From Nitrospirota bacterium (GTDB taxonomy: Bacteria > Nitrospirota > UBA9217): a stretch of DNA of 64,000 bases. Shown here in pieces: positions 55,918-64,000 of this stretch. Each line of letters begins with the position of its first letter. Positions within the stretch are counted from its first letter, which is position 1. A program made the position numbers and the translations under genes. Where the stretch lies: contig JAGVOT010000031.1 in the NCBI GenBank assembly GCA_020052615.1, forward strand, positions 1-64,000, in the 5' to 3' direction. Under the pieces are notes generated by a model. That model was not told the origin of the DNA, did not search any database, and saw nothing but the letters and a program-made list of their open reading frames with translations.

Positions 55918-56057
55918 GGAGACCCCGCAAGGTTGGCGTCACCTGCAGCACAGGACTTCGGCAAGGCGGACGAAAAAGAACAAGAAGGTATAGTGCGCCG
56001 CTGCACAGCCACAGCAGGGAGGGGCTCATCTGCAGTTTGACCGCATGGACGGTTTGA

Positions 56058-56816
56058 TCATTGGGTCTTTTTCGGCGGCACCGTTGATATGGGGATCGAC
56101 TTCGGCTGCGGCGCAGGTGCTGCGGCCGCTGCCGCCGGCGCGGTCTTTGCCTCCTGCTTCGGAGCGGCGGCTTCCGCTGACGCCGGTGCGGTGATAACGA
56201 TGATGGTCTTCTGGTCTTTGACCTTGAACCCGCGCTCGGGAGCTTTCTCCGGGTAGGATGCGGCGATAAGGGCCTCGGCGTTTACGCCATTCTTCGCAAG
56301 ATATTTCACCAGTTCCAGCGACCGTCCTGAGGCCAGGGTCCGGCCGTCCCTGGCGGGGACCCTTTTCCGGCCCTTGCCCTGGGCCGGAGCGGACTTTGTC
56401 GTGTTCCCGACGACGATCTCCCTGTCATTCATCTCCTTCAGAAGGGTGGCAAGGTTCAAGAGGTTCTGCTGGCTGGTCCGTGCGAAAGTGATGGACAGGG
56501 GCGTATAAAGGACGTCCTCGGCGATATTGACGATGATCCGGTTCCCCGCAGTGACGACCTCGGCCTTTTCGGCGGCGATCTCGCTTTCCAGGCCTTTCCT
56601 GAGCGTCTGCCCCGCGGCGTCTAACCAGCCTGTTTCCTGTTTTTCCTTTGCTTTGAGCTGGTTGAGCTCTTTCCGGGTCCTTTCGAACTCAGGCTGTCCC
56701 TGCTTCAATTTCTCATACTCGGCAGCAACAGGTTTGTATTCGTACAGATAGAAATAGGCGCCGCCGCCGAGGGCCGCGACGAGCAGCACGATCAGAATAG
56801 ATGCAACGATCTTCAT
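56058..56816 (-). CDS. Membrane-anchored OmpA-like protein
   Basis: The 252-residue protein has an N-terminal anchor (ILIVLLVAALGGGAYFYLY), a coiled coil about 35-75, and a domain resembling OmpA/MotB peptidoglycan binding (LLNLATLLKEMNDREIVV, LASGRSLELVKYLAKNGVNAEALIAASY). A low-complexity Ala/Pro tail follows. The typical NxxLSxxRA core is only partly present (GRTLASGRSLEL), so peptidoglycan binding is likely but not certain. Confidence 0.75.
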   Translation of the reverse strand: MKIVASILIVLLVAALGGGAYFYLYEYKPVAAEYEKLKQGQPEFERTRKELNQLKAKEKQETGWLDAAGQTLRKGLESEIAAEKAEVVTAGNRIIVNIAEDVLYTPLSITFARTSQQNLLNLATLLKEMNDREIVVGNTTKSAPAQGKGRKRVPARDGRTLASGRSLELVKYLAKNGVNAEALIAASYPEKAPERGFKVKDQKTIIVITAPASAEAAAPKQEAKTAPAAAAAAPAPQPKSIPISTVPPKKTQ

Positions 56817-56837
56817 GGTGCCTCCTTGAATAAGCAG

Positions 56838-56921
56838 ATGTTAAAGATCAGACAGAAGACTACCGACGACAGGCCAACGCCTCTGTTCCCGTCTCTGGTC
56901 TTCTGCCCGCCTAAAATCTGC
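56838..56921. repeat. AGACAGAAGACTACCGACGACAGG array with inverse
   Basis: ATCAGACAGAAGACTACCGA faces GTCTCTGGTCTTCTGCCCGC in the gap before the OmpA-like gene. Same architecture as the other intergenic arrays. Confidence 0.5.
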
Positions 56922-56925
56922 TGTC

Positions 56926-58125
56926 CTATTTTAACACATTCACCGCTTCTTCGATGCGGTCCATGCCTTTTTTAATAATCTCCATGGAGGTGGCATAGGA
57001 AAGCCGGATATAGTCGTCGGCGCCGAAGGAGTCGCCTGATACCAGCGCCACTTTTGCCGCCTCGAGCAAATACGCGGCGAGGTCTCCCGAGTTCCTGACG
57101 GTCTTCCCGCCCGCCGATTTTCCATAGAGCTTCGATACGTTAGGGAAGGCATAGAAGGCGCCGACAGGCAGCATGCAGGACACGCCCTGCATCTTGTTCA
57201 GGCGCTCCACCATGTATTTTCTGCGCTTGTCGAACTCGGCGTTCATCACCGGGAGAAAGTCCTGGCGACCACGCAGCGCTTCGAGAGCGGCCTTCTGGGA
57301 AATGGACGTGGGATTCGAGGTGCTCTGGCTCTGGATGTTGGCCATTGCCGTTATCACATCCTTGGGGCCGGCAGCGAAGCCGATGCGCCAGCCGGTCATG
57401 GCGTGGGACTTGGAAACGCCGTTCACCACGATGGTCAGCTCCTTGATCTCCGGATTGAGGGAAGCGATGCTGGTATGGGTGAACCCGTCGTAGACGAGCT
57501 TTTCGTAGATCTCATCGGAGATGACATAGATCCGGTGCTTGACCGCAACGGCCGCGATCTCCTCGAGGGTCTTACGGTCGTACGCCAGACCGGTGGGGTT
57601 GGAGGGGCTGTTCAGGACCATCGCCTTGGTCTTTTTGGTGATCGCCTTCTCAAGCTTGGCCGCGGAGAGGCGGAACCCTTCCTGCTCCGTCGTCTCGACG
57701 ATGACCGGGGTGGCATCGTTCAGGATAACCTGATCGGGATAGGAGACCCAGTACGGCGAGGGGATGATCACCTCGTCGCCGGGGTCGAAGAGCGCTTCGG
57801 CGATATTGTAAAGGCTGTGTTTCGCCCCGCAGGAGATCAGTATCTGCGACCGTTCATAGGTGAGCCCGTTGTCCTTCTTGAGCTTGTCAACGACCGCGTC
57901 CTTGAGCTCGTCGGTGCCGCCGGCCGGGGTGTACTTCGTAAAGCCCGACTGGATCGCCCTGATCCCCGCCTGTTTGACGTTATCCGGTGTGTCGAAATCA
58001 GGTTCGCCGACGCCGAAATCCACCACATCGATGCCCTGTGCTTTCATGGCCTTGGCTTTCGCCGCCATGGCAAGCGTGGGCGACGGTTTGATCGCCTTGG
58101 CCCGTTGTGCAATGCCGATAGTCAT
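56926..58125 (-). CDS. aspC: Aspartate aminotransferase (class I, Igamma-like)
   Basis: The 399-residue PLP enzyme has the pattern GVGEPDFDTPDNVKQAGIRAI, NSPSNPTGLAYD and the Schiff-base Lys in VVNGVSKSHAMTGWRIGFAAGP. It starts SPTLAMAAKAKAMKAQG, as in thermophile and spirochaete type AspATs. It interconverts aspartate and oxaloacetate, possibly also prephenate/arogenate. A palindrome lies in its promoter. Confidence 0.93.
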   Translation of the reverse strand: MTIGIAQRAKAIKPSPTLAMAAKAKAMKAQGIDVVDFGVGEPDFDTPDNVKQAGIRAIQSGFTKYTPAGGTDELKDAVVDKLKKDNGLTYERSQILISCGAKHSLYNIAEALFDPGDEVIIPSPYWVSYPDQVILNDATPVIVETTEQEGFRLSAAKLEKAITKKTKAMVLNSPSNPTGLAYDRKTLEEIAAVAVKHRIYVISDEIYEKLVYDGFTHTSIASLNPEIKELTIVVNGVSKSHAMTGWRIGFAAGPKDVITAMANIQSQSTSNPTSISQKAALEALRGRQDFLPVMNAEFDKRRKYMVERLNKMQGVSCMLPVGAFYAFPNVSKLYGKSAGGKTVRNSGDLAAYLLEAAKVALVSGDSFGADDYIRLSYATSMEIIKKGMDRIEEAVNVLK

Positions 58126-58177
58126 GGTAACAAAATCCTTTCTCAGTCCGGAATGAATTGAAATTTCTCCGTTTTTA

Positions 58178-58191
58178 ACATAGCGCTATGT
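58178..58191. promoter_or_regulatory. 14-bp perfect palindrome in the aspC promoter
   Basis: ACATAGCGCTATGT lies between a minus-strand TTGACT (about 58201-58196) and TAAAAA, where a repressor would block transcription. No identified regulator is known to me for this sequence. Confidence 0.5.
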
Positions 58192-58304
58192 CAAAGTCAA
58201 TTAATTTTTGGCAGTGCAGGTCCATCGGGAAACGATCTCCAGGTATGATGAACCTTGTGCCTTGGGAATGCAATATGCTATAGTACCTCCATGGGGGAAG
58301 CGTT

Positions 58305-59786
58305 GTGAACGTACCGCAGATCCTTGGATATCCGCTGCTCGTTGTCGCTGGTCTGGAATTCCTGCTCGGCATCCTTCTTCTCCGGCAGAATCCGCGCAAC
58401 AGTCCCGTGAACAAGGCCACCGCTGCCTGTGCCTTTGCAGCAGCCTTGTGGTCGTTCAGCGCGGCATTGATGTATATCCGGTCGGCCATGGGGTTGGACC
58501 ATATCTTCTTCGCCCGGCTCAGCTGGATCGGCTGGTTCACGGTCCCCACGGCACTCCAGTCCGTGCTTTTCCTGAAGGACGAGCGGAGCCGCCGGGCCCA
58601 TGTCGCCGGGATGGTCCTGTATCCCCTCTGGGCGGCGGTGCTGGCACTCTGTCTGTTCACGGACCTGATCGTAACGAACGGATATGTTCCGTTCCCCTAT
58701 CACAACAGCCCCGGCCCGCTCGAAGCGCCGATGCGTCTCATCGGCGGCCTGCTGGTCTTCTGGCTGGCCTACGAGATCATCCGGCTCAGAGGCCTCCTGA
58801 CGGGGTATCGCCGGTCACAGCTCGGCTGGTATCTCTCCGGCACGATCATCTTCGGGACCGGCGGCGCCGTTGTCGGCGGTTTTCTGCAGCTGTTCACGGG
58901 CACCGGGCTTGAGCCGTCGCTGAGCGCATACTTCAGCCTTCCCTGGGTCCTGATGATCTTCTATGCCATCACGCGCTATCGTCTTTTTGACGTGCGGATC
59001 GTCATCTCGAACGCCATGAGCGCCCTGCTGCTGTTCTCGCTGTTCGCATGGGCCCATGTGGTCCTGTCCCGGCTGCTGGAGCCCTTTGCCGGGAGCGTTT
59101 TCGCCATCCCCCTGTCGCTTTCGGTCATCGTTCTGCTGTTCTTCGCCACGCCGTTCAGCAGGACAGTGCGGGAGCTTGTCCAGCGGTCGGTCGTGCAGGA
59201 CAAGTATCGCTACCAGGAGATACTGCGGGAATCCATCAATGCTATCGTCACGATCCTGGATTTCGGCGAACTGCTCGATTATATCGCCGATACGATACAG
59301 AAGGGCCTGCGGGCAGAATGTGTCTCCCTGTACCTCAAGGAGGCCGATGGCCGCTTCGCTCTCCGCCATGGCGTCGGGCGCATCGCCCAGGCGCCGCAGG
59401 GCCGTTCCCTGGACCCGGCAATGATCGATCTGGTCCAGCAGGCAGGCAGTGCCGTGGTCCGCGAGGAACTGGAGCGGGTCCTGACGGAGAAGGACTTCGG
59501 CGGCCTCAACCGCACCCTCAGGGAAGCCTGCGCCGAATTGATCATTCCGCTGCGGTACAAGGGAAAGCTCGCCGGCGTCCTGACGACCGGCAGCAAGGGG
59601 AATGGTGAACCCTATGTACAGAGCGATATTGACCTGCTCGAAGCGCTGGCGGGACATGCGGCCGTGGCCATCGAGAACGCCCGGCTCTATGATGAGGCGA
59701 AGCGCGCCCAGGAGTCTCTCCGGGAGAGCGAGGCGCGGCTGGAGATCATGGCGAAGCAGTCCATCGAGCGGTATCTGTCAAAGTAA
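58305..59786 (+). CDS. 7TM-GAF sensor protein, apparently truncated histidine kinase
   Basis: The GTG at 58305 follows GGGGGAAG. The 493-residue protein has seven or more N-terminal helices of the histidine-kinase N-terminal 7TM type (1-290) and a GAF domain about 330-460. It then has a start of a coiled coil (AKRAQESLRESEARLEIMAK) and ends IERYLSK. Full-length relatives continue into HisKA and HATPase domains, which are absent here. The stop is followed by a GGAGCTTCAACGG repeat word. It may be a natural sensor-only protein or a broken kinase. Confidence 0.8.
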   Translation: MNVPQILGYPLLVVAGLEFLLGILLLRQNPRNSPVNKATAACAFAAALWSFSAALMYIRSAMGLDHIFFARLSWIGWFTVPTALQSVLFLKDERSRRAHVAGMVLYPLWAAVLALCLFTDLIVTNGYVPFPYHNSPGPLEAPMRLIGGLLVFWLAYEIIRLRGLLTGYRRSQLGWYLSGTIIFGTGGAVVGGFLQLFTGTGLEPSLSAYFSLPWVLMIFYAITRYRLFDVRIVISNAMSALLLFSLFAWAHVVLSRLLEPFAGSVFAIPLSLSVIVLLFFATPFSRTVRELVQRSVVQDKYRYQEILRESINAIVTILDFGELLDYIADTIQKGLRAECVSLYLKEADGRFALRHGVGRIAQAPQGRSLDPAMIDLVQQAGSAVVREELERVLTEKDFGGLNRTLREACAELIIPLRYKGKLAGVLTTGSKGNGEPYVQSDIDLLEALAGHAAVAIENARLYDEAKRAQESLRESEARLEIMAKQSIERYLSK

Positions 59787-59882
59787 GCGCTGTCAGGAGC
59801 TTCAACGGTCGTCCTCGCGGCAACGAACCCGCTGAACATTCCCTCCCTTGCAAAAAAGGCATGAATCGGTTACATTCCCCCT

Positions 59883-61097
59883 ATGTCTGAACGTGATCCG
59901 TCCGGCCCGGCACGATGGCGTCAGGGCCTTACCCGCAATGTCGTCATCCTGGGTTTTGTCAGCCTGCTGAACGACGCGGCCTCCGAGATGATCTATCCGC
60001 TGCTCCCGGTGTTCCTCACCTCCGTGCTCGGTGCGGGACCGGCTGCCCTCGGTATGATCGAGGGCGTCGCTGAGTCAACGGCTTCGCTGTTGAAGCTCTA
60101 TTCGGGCTATCTCTCTGACCGGGTAAAGCGCCGCAAGGGCTGGGTGGTCGCCGGTTATTCCCTCTCGAACGTCATTCGTCCGCTCATTGCATTCGCCGGT
60201 TCCTGGGTCCAGGTGCTGGCGCTTCGTTTTTCCGACCGTGTCGGCAAGGGGCTCAGGACATCACCGCGGGATGCCATGATCGCCGATTCCACGCCGCCGG
60301 AGTTCCGCGGCATGGCGTATGGCTTCCACCGGGCCATGGACCACGGCGGTGCAATCGTGGGCCCGCTCCTTGCCACAGGCCTGCTCCTGCTCTATCAGGA
60401 CAGCCTCTCCACGGTCTTCCTGCTTTCGTTCATCCCCGGGACGCTGGCCGTTGTCCTGCTGCTCGTGGGATTGCGGGAGAAGGAGGCCACCCCCGGCACG
60501 GGAAGCAGGCCGTTCAGCTTCCGGTCGGCCTGGATGGCGATGCCGGGCGGCTTCCGGAAATATCTGATGATCATCCTCATCTTCACGCTCGGCAACTCCA
60601 CCGATGCGTTCCTCCTGGTGCGCGCGCAGTCGCTGGGGGTCCCGATCGCTCTTCTTCCGACGATATGGGTGGCCCTCCACGTCGTCAAGATGGCGTTCTC
60701 CGTGCCGGGTGGGATGCTTTCCGACCGTCTGGGAAGAAAGCGGATCATTGTCGCCGGCTGGGTAGTGTACGCCCTGGTGTACGGGGGATTCGCCTTCGCG
60801 AGCCTGCAGTGGCATGTCTGGGCCCTTTTTGCAGCGTACGGGATCTACTTCGGCCTGACCGAGGGCGTTGAGAAGGCGCTTGTCGCCGATCTCGCGCCTG
60901 CCCATCTCCGGGGCTCCGCTTTCGGACTCTATCATCTGACCGTCGGCATCGGCGCGTTCCCGGCGTCGCTTCTCTTCGGCCTGGTGTGGGAGCGGTTCGG
61001 TGCCGCCGCAGCATTCGGCATGGGCGCAGGTCTTGCGCTCCTTTCGAGCGTGATGCTTGCCCTGCTGCGGGAGCAGAAACCACGAAATGCTGATTGA
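59883..61097 (+). CDS. MFS transporter
   Basis: The 404-residue protein has 12 predicted helices with the MFS loop motif GYLSDRVKRRKGWVVAGYSL after helix 2 and GGMLSDRLGRKRIIVAG after helix 8. FLNDAASEMIYPLLPVF is shared with a group of uncharacterised bacterial MFS carriers. The substrate is unknown. It lies 33 bp upstream of ubiX. Confidence 0.9.
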   Translation: MSERDPSGPARWRQGLTRNVVILGFVSLLNDAASEMIYPLLPVFLTSVLGAGPAALGMIEGVAESTASLLKLYSGYLSDRVKRRKGWVVAGYSLSNVIRPLIAFAGSWVQVLALRFSDRVGKGLRTSPRDAMIADSTPPEFRGMAYGFHRAMDHGGAIVGPLLATGLLLLYQDSLSTVFLLSFIPGTLAVVLLLVGLREKEATPGTGSRPFSFRSAWMAMPGGFRKYLMIILIFTLGNSTDAFLLVRAQSLGVPIALLPTIWVALHVVKMAFSVPGGMLSDRLGRKRIIVAGWVVYALVYGGFAFASLQWHVWALFAAYGIYFGLTEGVEKALVADLAPAHLRGSAFGLYHLTVGIGAFPASLLFGLVWERFGAAAAFGMGAGLALLSSVMLALLREQKPRNAD

Positions 61098-61130
61098 TCA
61101 CGAGCGAAGGAACGTCAGAAAGGAACGATC

Positions 61131-61730
61131 ATGGCAATCTATACTATCGCAATAACCGGCGCCAGCGGCGCCCCCTACGGCATGCGCGTGCTCCAGACCC
61201 TGATCAAGGGCGGGCACAATGTGTACCTGACCATTACCGGCGACGGGCTGGCGATCCTGAACGACGAGACGGGAGCGACCCTGAAGGGTTCGGAGACGGA
61301 CATCCAGAATGCTCTGGAGAAGCACCTGGAGGCAAAGGAAGGTCAGCTCCGGTATTTCGACGAGGACAACATGTATTCACCCATTGCCAGCGGTTCGGCC
61401 AAGGTGGACGGCATGGTCGTGGTCCCGTGCTCCATGAAGGCGCTGTCGGCAATAGCGAACGGATTCGCGTCGAACCTCGTTGAACGCGCTGCCGATGTGA
61501 CCATCAAGGAAAAAAGGAAGCTGATCATCGTGCCGCGGGAGATGCCGCTTTCCTCGATCCATCTGCGGAACATGCTCTCCCTGTCCGAGATGGGATGCCA
61601 CATCATCCCTGCCATGCCGGCATTCTATCACCATCCGAAAAAGCTGCAGGACATGATCGACTTTGTCGCGGGCAGGGTGCTCGACGCGCTGGGGGTGGAG
61701 AACGATCTGTCGCCGAGGTGGGGATTGTAA
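61131..61730 (+). CDS. ubiX: Flavin prenyltransferase UbiX
   Basis: The 199-residue enzyme prenylates FMN for UbiD-type decarboxylases. The FMN-binding loop ITGASGAPYGMRVL, VVVPCSMKALSAIANGFASNLVERAADV and VPREMPLSSIHLRNML are intact. No ubiD gene is present in the window. Confidence 0.95.
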   Translation: MAIYTIAITGASGAPYGMRVLQTLIKGGHNVYLTITGDGLAILNDETGATLKGSETDIQNALEKHLEAKEGQLRYFDEDNMYSPIASGSAKVDGMVVVPCSMKALSAIANGFASNLVERAADVTIKEKRKLIIVPREMPLSSIHLRNMLSLSEMGCHIIPAMPAFYHHPKKLQDMIDFVAGRVLDALGVENDLSPRWGL

Positions 61731-61733
61731 GTC

Positions 61734-61788
61734 AATTGCGGATTGCGGAATGTAAATTGCGGATCAACAAGCTGTTTAAAAAGGAGCC
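61734..61788. repeat. ATTGCGGATTGCGGAATG tandem units
   Basis: Three degenerate ATTGCGGA units follow the ubiX stop within 60 bp. Confidence 0.5.
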
Positions 61789-61803
61789 TCGTTAAGCCTC
61801 GTT

Positions 61804-61874
61804 CGTCATCCCCGTGAAATCGGGGATCCATGAACAGTCTAAAAGTCCGGGTTCCCGCCTACGCGGGAATGACG
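61804..61874. repeat. CGTCATCCCCGTG / CGCGGGAATGACG inverted dispersed repeat
   Basis: TCGTCATCCCCGTGAAATCG and GGTTCCCGCCTACGCGGGAA...TGACG form the ends of a 70-bp element of the GGAATGACG type seen between genes in many bacteria. Confidence 0.75.
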
Positions 61875-61926
61875 CATCAAGAGCGTAAACCATGAAGAAG
61901 GTCTGCCGGCCGGCAGCTTCTTCCGC

Positions 61927-62370
61927 TTATGCGTTGTACTCCGTGCCGCCGCCTTCCCCGAGGTTCTTCATCCAGTTATCAAGCGTCGATTGGTCCTGCT
62001 TCGCAAGGACCTCTTCCTGGACGAAGATGGGCGCGCCGACCCGGATCGCGATGGCGATGGCGTCACTGGGGCGGGAATCGATATGGAACTCCTTGCTGTT
62101 GTGGAGAAGGTACAGGGAGGCGTAGAAGGTATTGTCAATGAGGTCGCTGACGACCACCCGGGCGATCTCGATCTCCAGCCGGTCGAAGATGCTGATCATC
62201 AGGTCATGGGTGAGGGGGCGGCCGGCCTTTACGTTGCTCATGGCCAGTGCTATGGAATTGCCTTCCGCCGCTCCGATCCAGATGGGCAGGAGCTTCTTCC
62301 CGGTCTCATCCTTCAGGACGACGATGTAGCTGCTGTTCTTGCTGTCGAACAGCACGGTATTTACGCTCAT
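61927..62370 (-). CDS. Bifunctional nuclease family protein (DUF151)
   Basis: The start chosen is the Met of MSVNTVLFDSKNSSYIVVLK at 62370; 62388 is the alternative. The 147-residue domain has the DUF151 landmarks LPIWIGAAEGNSIALAM, RPLTHDLM and SRPSDAIAIAIRVGAPIFV. Members from plants show DNase/RNase activity; the bacterial role is unsettled. Confidence 0.92.
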   Translation of the reverse strand: MSVNTVLFDSKNSSYIVVLKDETGKKLLPIWIGAAEGNSIALAMSNVKAGRPLTHDLMISIFDRLEIEIARVVVSDLIDNTFYASLYLLHNSKEFHIDSRPSDAIAIAIRVGAPIFVQEEVLAKQDQSTLDNWMKNLGEGGGTEYNA

Positions 62371-62560
62371 CTGTATCCACATGGCCATTTCCGCCTTAAA
62401 ACTACCATACCACAGTATTCCGCCGCAGTAAACCCCGTTATTGCAGAAACTCAGTGAAACATTGCAGGCTGTTCATGAGATAACAAACTGCTGCTTCCCT
62501 ACCTGAATTATACAACAACGGCAGCACGTCGGTCATCGAAGCATGCTGGTTTAAAAATAC

Positions 62561-62589
62561 TTGACAGATTTAGTCAGGTTTGTTATCGT
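62561..62589 (+). promoter_or_regulatory. iscR promoter with candidate Rrf2-type operator
   Basis: TTGACA (62561-62566), 17-bp spacer, TATCGT (62584-62589). The segment TTGACAGATTTAGTCAGG is a dyad (TGAC...GTCA) resembling IscR/Rrf2 sites, so autoregulation is likely (inference). Confidence 0.7.
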
Positions 62590-62595
62590 AAGTGC

Positions 62596-62620
62596 ATGCG
62601 AGACACTAACGGTCTCGCAT
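62596..62620 (+). promoter_or_regulatory. Perfect inverted repeat in the iscR leader
   Basis: ATGCGAGAC, 7-bp spacer, GTCTCGCAT just before the start codon. As RNA it would form a stem next to the ribosome site; as DNA it could be an operator. Confidence 0.6.
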
Positions 62621-62630
62621 AATGTGTGCC

Positions 62631-63110
62631 ATGAAACTGTCGACAAAAGGAAAATACGGTGTACGCGCCCTGTTCGAGATCGCGCGCAACTACGGCAAGG
62701 GTCCTCTGGCCATCAAAGAGATCGCTGAACGCCAGCAGATATCGCTCTCCTATCTTGAGCAGATCCTCCATCGTCTCGGGAAGGCGGGCATCATCGAGAG
62801 CGTGCGCGGACCTCACGGGGGCTACGAACTGGCCCGAAAACCGGTCGAGCTGACGATCGGCGACGTGGTCCGGGCGCTCGAAGGCCCGATCGCCCTGTCC
62901 CACTGTCTGGAACCCGGCGCGACGACGGACGGCTGTTATCAGGCCGAGGACTGCGTTGCCCGGATGGTCTGGAGCAAGGTAGGAGAAAAGATCGAAGAGG
63001 CGCTGGACAGCATCACCTTCGAACAGCTGCTTCGGCAGTATCACGGGAAGGACCGCGAACATCCCGCGCACCGCAAGAAGCTTGTCGCGGCGGGAAAGGG
63101 GGCCTGTTGA
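62631..63110 (+). CDS. iscR: Rrf2/IscR family transcriptional regulator
   Basis: The Met of MKLSTKGKYGVRALFEIA at 62631 is the family start. The 159-residue protein has a winged helix (QQISLSYLEQILHRLGKAGII, ESVRGPHGGYELAR) and three Cys (92, 102, 108) where IscR binds a [2Fe-2S] cluster; the spacing is wider than the E. coli pattern. It lies 2 bp before the cysteine desulfurase, so it probably controls iron-sulfur assembly. Confidence 0.92.
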   Translation: MKLSTKGKYGVRALFEIARNYGKGPLAIKEIAERQQISLSYLEQILHRLGKAGIIESVRGPHGGYELARKPVELTIGDVVRALEGPIALSHCLEPGATTDGCYQAEDCVARMVWSKVGEKIEEALDSITFEQLLRQYHGKDREHPAHRKKLVAAGKGAC

Positions 63111-63112
63111 TC

Positions 63113-64000
63113 ATGCGAAAAGTATATCTCGACCATGCGGCGACCACGCCGGTGCACCCCGAGGTCGTGGAAGCCATGCTGCCCTATTTCACCGCGAAGT
63201 TCGGCAATCCCTCCAATCTTCACGACATGGGCAGGGAAGCCAAGAACGCCGTAGAGGACGCCCGGGGAAAGACCGCGGCGCTGATCGGCGCCAGACCGGA
63301 GGAGATATTCTTCACCTCCAGCGGGACGGAGTCCAACAATTTTGCCGTCAAAGGGCTTGCCCATGCCAACAGCCAGAAGGGCAATCATATCATCGTGTCC
63401 CAGGTGGAGCATTTCTCCGTCCTCCATCCGGTGAAGTCCCTGGAAAAGGCCGGGTTCAAGGTCACGCAGATAGCGCCGGACAAGCAGGGGATCATAGATC
63501 CCGAGGCCGTCGCAAAGGCCATCACCAAGGAGACCGTCCTTGTCTCGATCATGCATTCGAACAACGAGATCGGGACCCTGCAGCCCATCGCTGAGATCGG
63601 AGCGATAACCAAGGCAAAAGGCGTGCTGTTCCACACCGATGCCGTGGCCTCCGTGGGATGGGTCCCCGTGGACGTGCAGGCCCTCGGCGTGGACGCGCTT
63701 TCCCTCTCGGGGCACCAGTTCTACGGCCCCAAGGGGGCTGCCGCGCTGTTCGTCCGCAAAGGGGTCCGGATCAAGCCGCAGATCGAAGGTGGTGTTCAGG
63801 AGGACGGCAGGCGGGGCGGTACCGAGGATGTCCCGGGGATCGTGGGTCTGGGCAAGGCCGCCGAGATCGCGGCGGCGGAGATGCCAAGGCGCGGGAGTTA
63901 CCTGCTCCCGCTTCGCGACAAGCTCTTGCAGGGGCTTCAGGAAAAGATCTCCGACCTGATCGTGAACGGTCATCCGACCCGGCGGCTTCCGCACAACGTG
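63113..64000 (+). CDS. Cysteine desulfurase-like protein lacking the PLP lysine (partial)
   Basis: 296 residues are visible before the window edge; family length is about 390. NifS/IscS landmarks are present: YLDHAATTPVHPEV, SSGTESNNFAVKG, SQVEHFSVL, MHSNNEIGTLQPI, HTDA and RRGGTEDVPGIVG. At the PLP site the sequence is SGHQFYGPKG where active enzymes have SxHKxxGPKG: Gln202 (codon CAG 63716-63718) replaces the Schiff-base Lys. The Gln that usually contacts PLP (DAxQ) is also Ala179. The catalytic Cys lies outside the window. A. fulgidus IscS is a known natural variant without this Lys. Confidence 0.9.
   Translation, partial: MRKVYLDHAATTPVHPEVVEAMLPYFTAKFGNPSNLHDMGREAKNAVEDARGKTAALIGARPEEIFFTSSGTESNNFAVKGLAHANSQKGNHIIVSQVEHFSVLHPVKSLEKAGFKVTQIAPDKQGIIDPEAVAKAITKETVLVSIMHSNNEIGTLQPIAEIGAITKAKGVLFHTDAVASVGWVPVDVQALGVDALSLSGHQFYGPKGAAALFVRKGVRIKPQIEGGVQEDGRRGGTEDVPGIVGLGKAAEIAAAEMPRRGSYLLPLRDKLLQGLQEKISDLIVNGHPTRRLPHNV

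Overview
The window looks like a chromosomal segment of a GC-rich, Gram-negative, probably anaerobic bacterium. The mix of a ferredoxin-fused EtfA, an acyl-CoA dehydrogenase inside the fatty-acid operon, a tetraheme c-type cytochrome with a beta-barrel neighbour, AMMECR1, QueH and PIN-TRAM proteins is typical of Nitrospirota or Desulfobacterota. I lean to Nitrospirota, but no 16S gene is present to settle it. Almost everything is core-genome-like. There is no prophage, transposase or CRISPR array. One tRNA (Ala, CGC) is present.

Layout. 1-8.6 kb, minus strand: zinc-ribbon fragment, transglutaminase-like protein, histone-deacetylase-family hydrolase, a small Cys-rich protein and its decayed duplicate, coiled-coil membrane protein, AMMECR1 plus polyprenyl diphosphate synthase, an orphan GHKL ATPase, trpS and a site-2 protease. 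8.9-16.2 kb: an LpoA-like lipoprotein, the tRNA, and a four-gene efflux set (adaptor, ATPase, two FtsX permeases). 16.3-20 kb: purN, purM, a small secreted STI1-type protein and a radical SAM protein. 18.7-30.4 kb: a long operon reading leftward from a consensus sigma-70 promoter: yceD-rpmF-plsX-fabH-acyl-CoA dehydrogenase-etfB-etfA-fabD-fabG-acpP-fabF-rnc-radical SAM. 30.6-33 kb: MFS transporter and an AT-richer acyltransferase. 33.2-47.8 kb: aldo/keto reductase, DUF4124 protein, bioA and htrA back to back, PIN-TRAM, yebC-ruvCAB, SpeE-like membrane protein, queH, and two TPR proteins around a SpoIID-type protein.

47.9-53.6 kb is the most interesting region. A textbook sigma-54 promoter precedes a 216-residue secreted tetraheme cytochrome with its own terminator. 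Next come an NHL beta-propeller lipoprotein with a sigma-70 promoter, a PpiC-type isomerase and a large outer-membrane beta-barrel. Together these resemble the OmcE/OmcS-type extracellular cytochrome filament loci of Geobacter (inference). 54-64 kb: glycosyltransferase, GGDEF protein, OmpA-like protein, aspartate aminotransferase, an apparently truncated sensor kinase, MFS transporter, ubiX, DUF151 nuclease, an IscR/Rrf2 regulator, and a cysteine desulfurase cut by the window end. That desulfurase has Gln where the PLP-binding Lys should be.

A second theme is the intergenic DNA. Many gaps hold tandem arrays of short degenerate units (7-11 bp) followed by an inverted array of the same units. 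The unit sequence differs from gap to gap, and some arrays run into the 3' ends of genes (purM, rnc). A 114-bp hairpin-rich repeat also flanks the LpoA-like gene.
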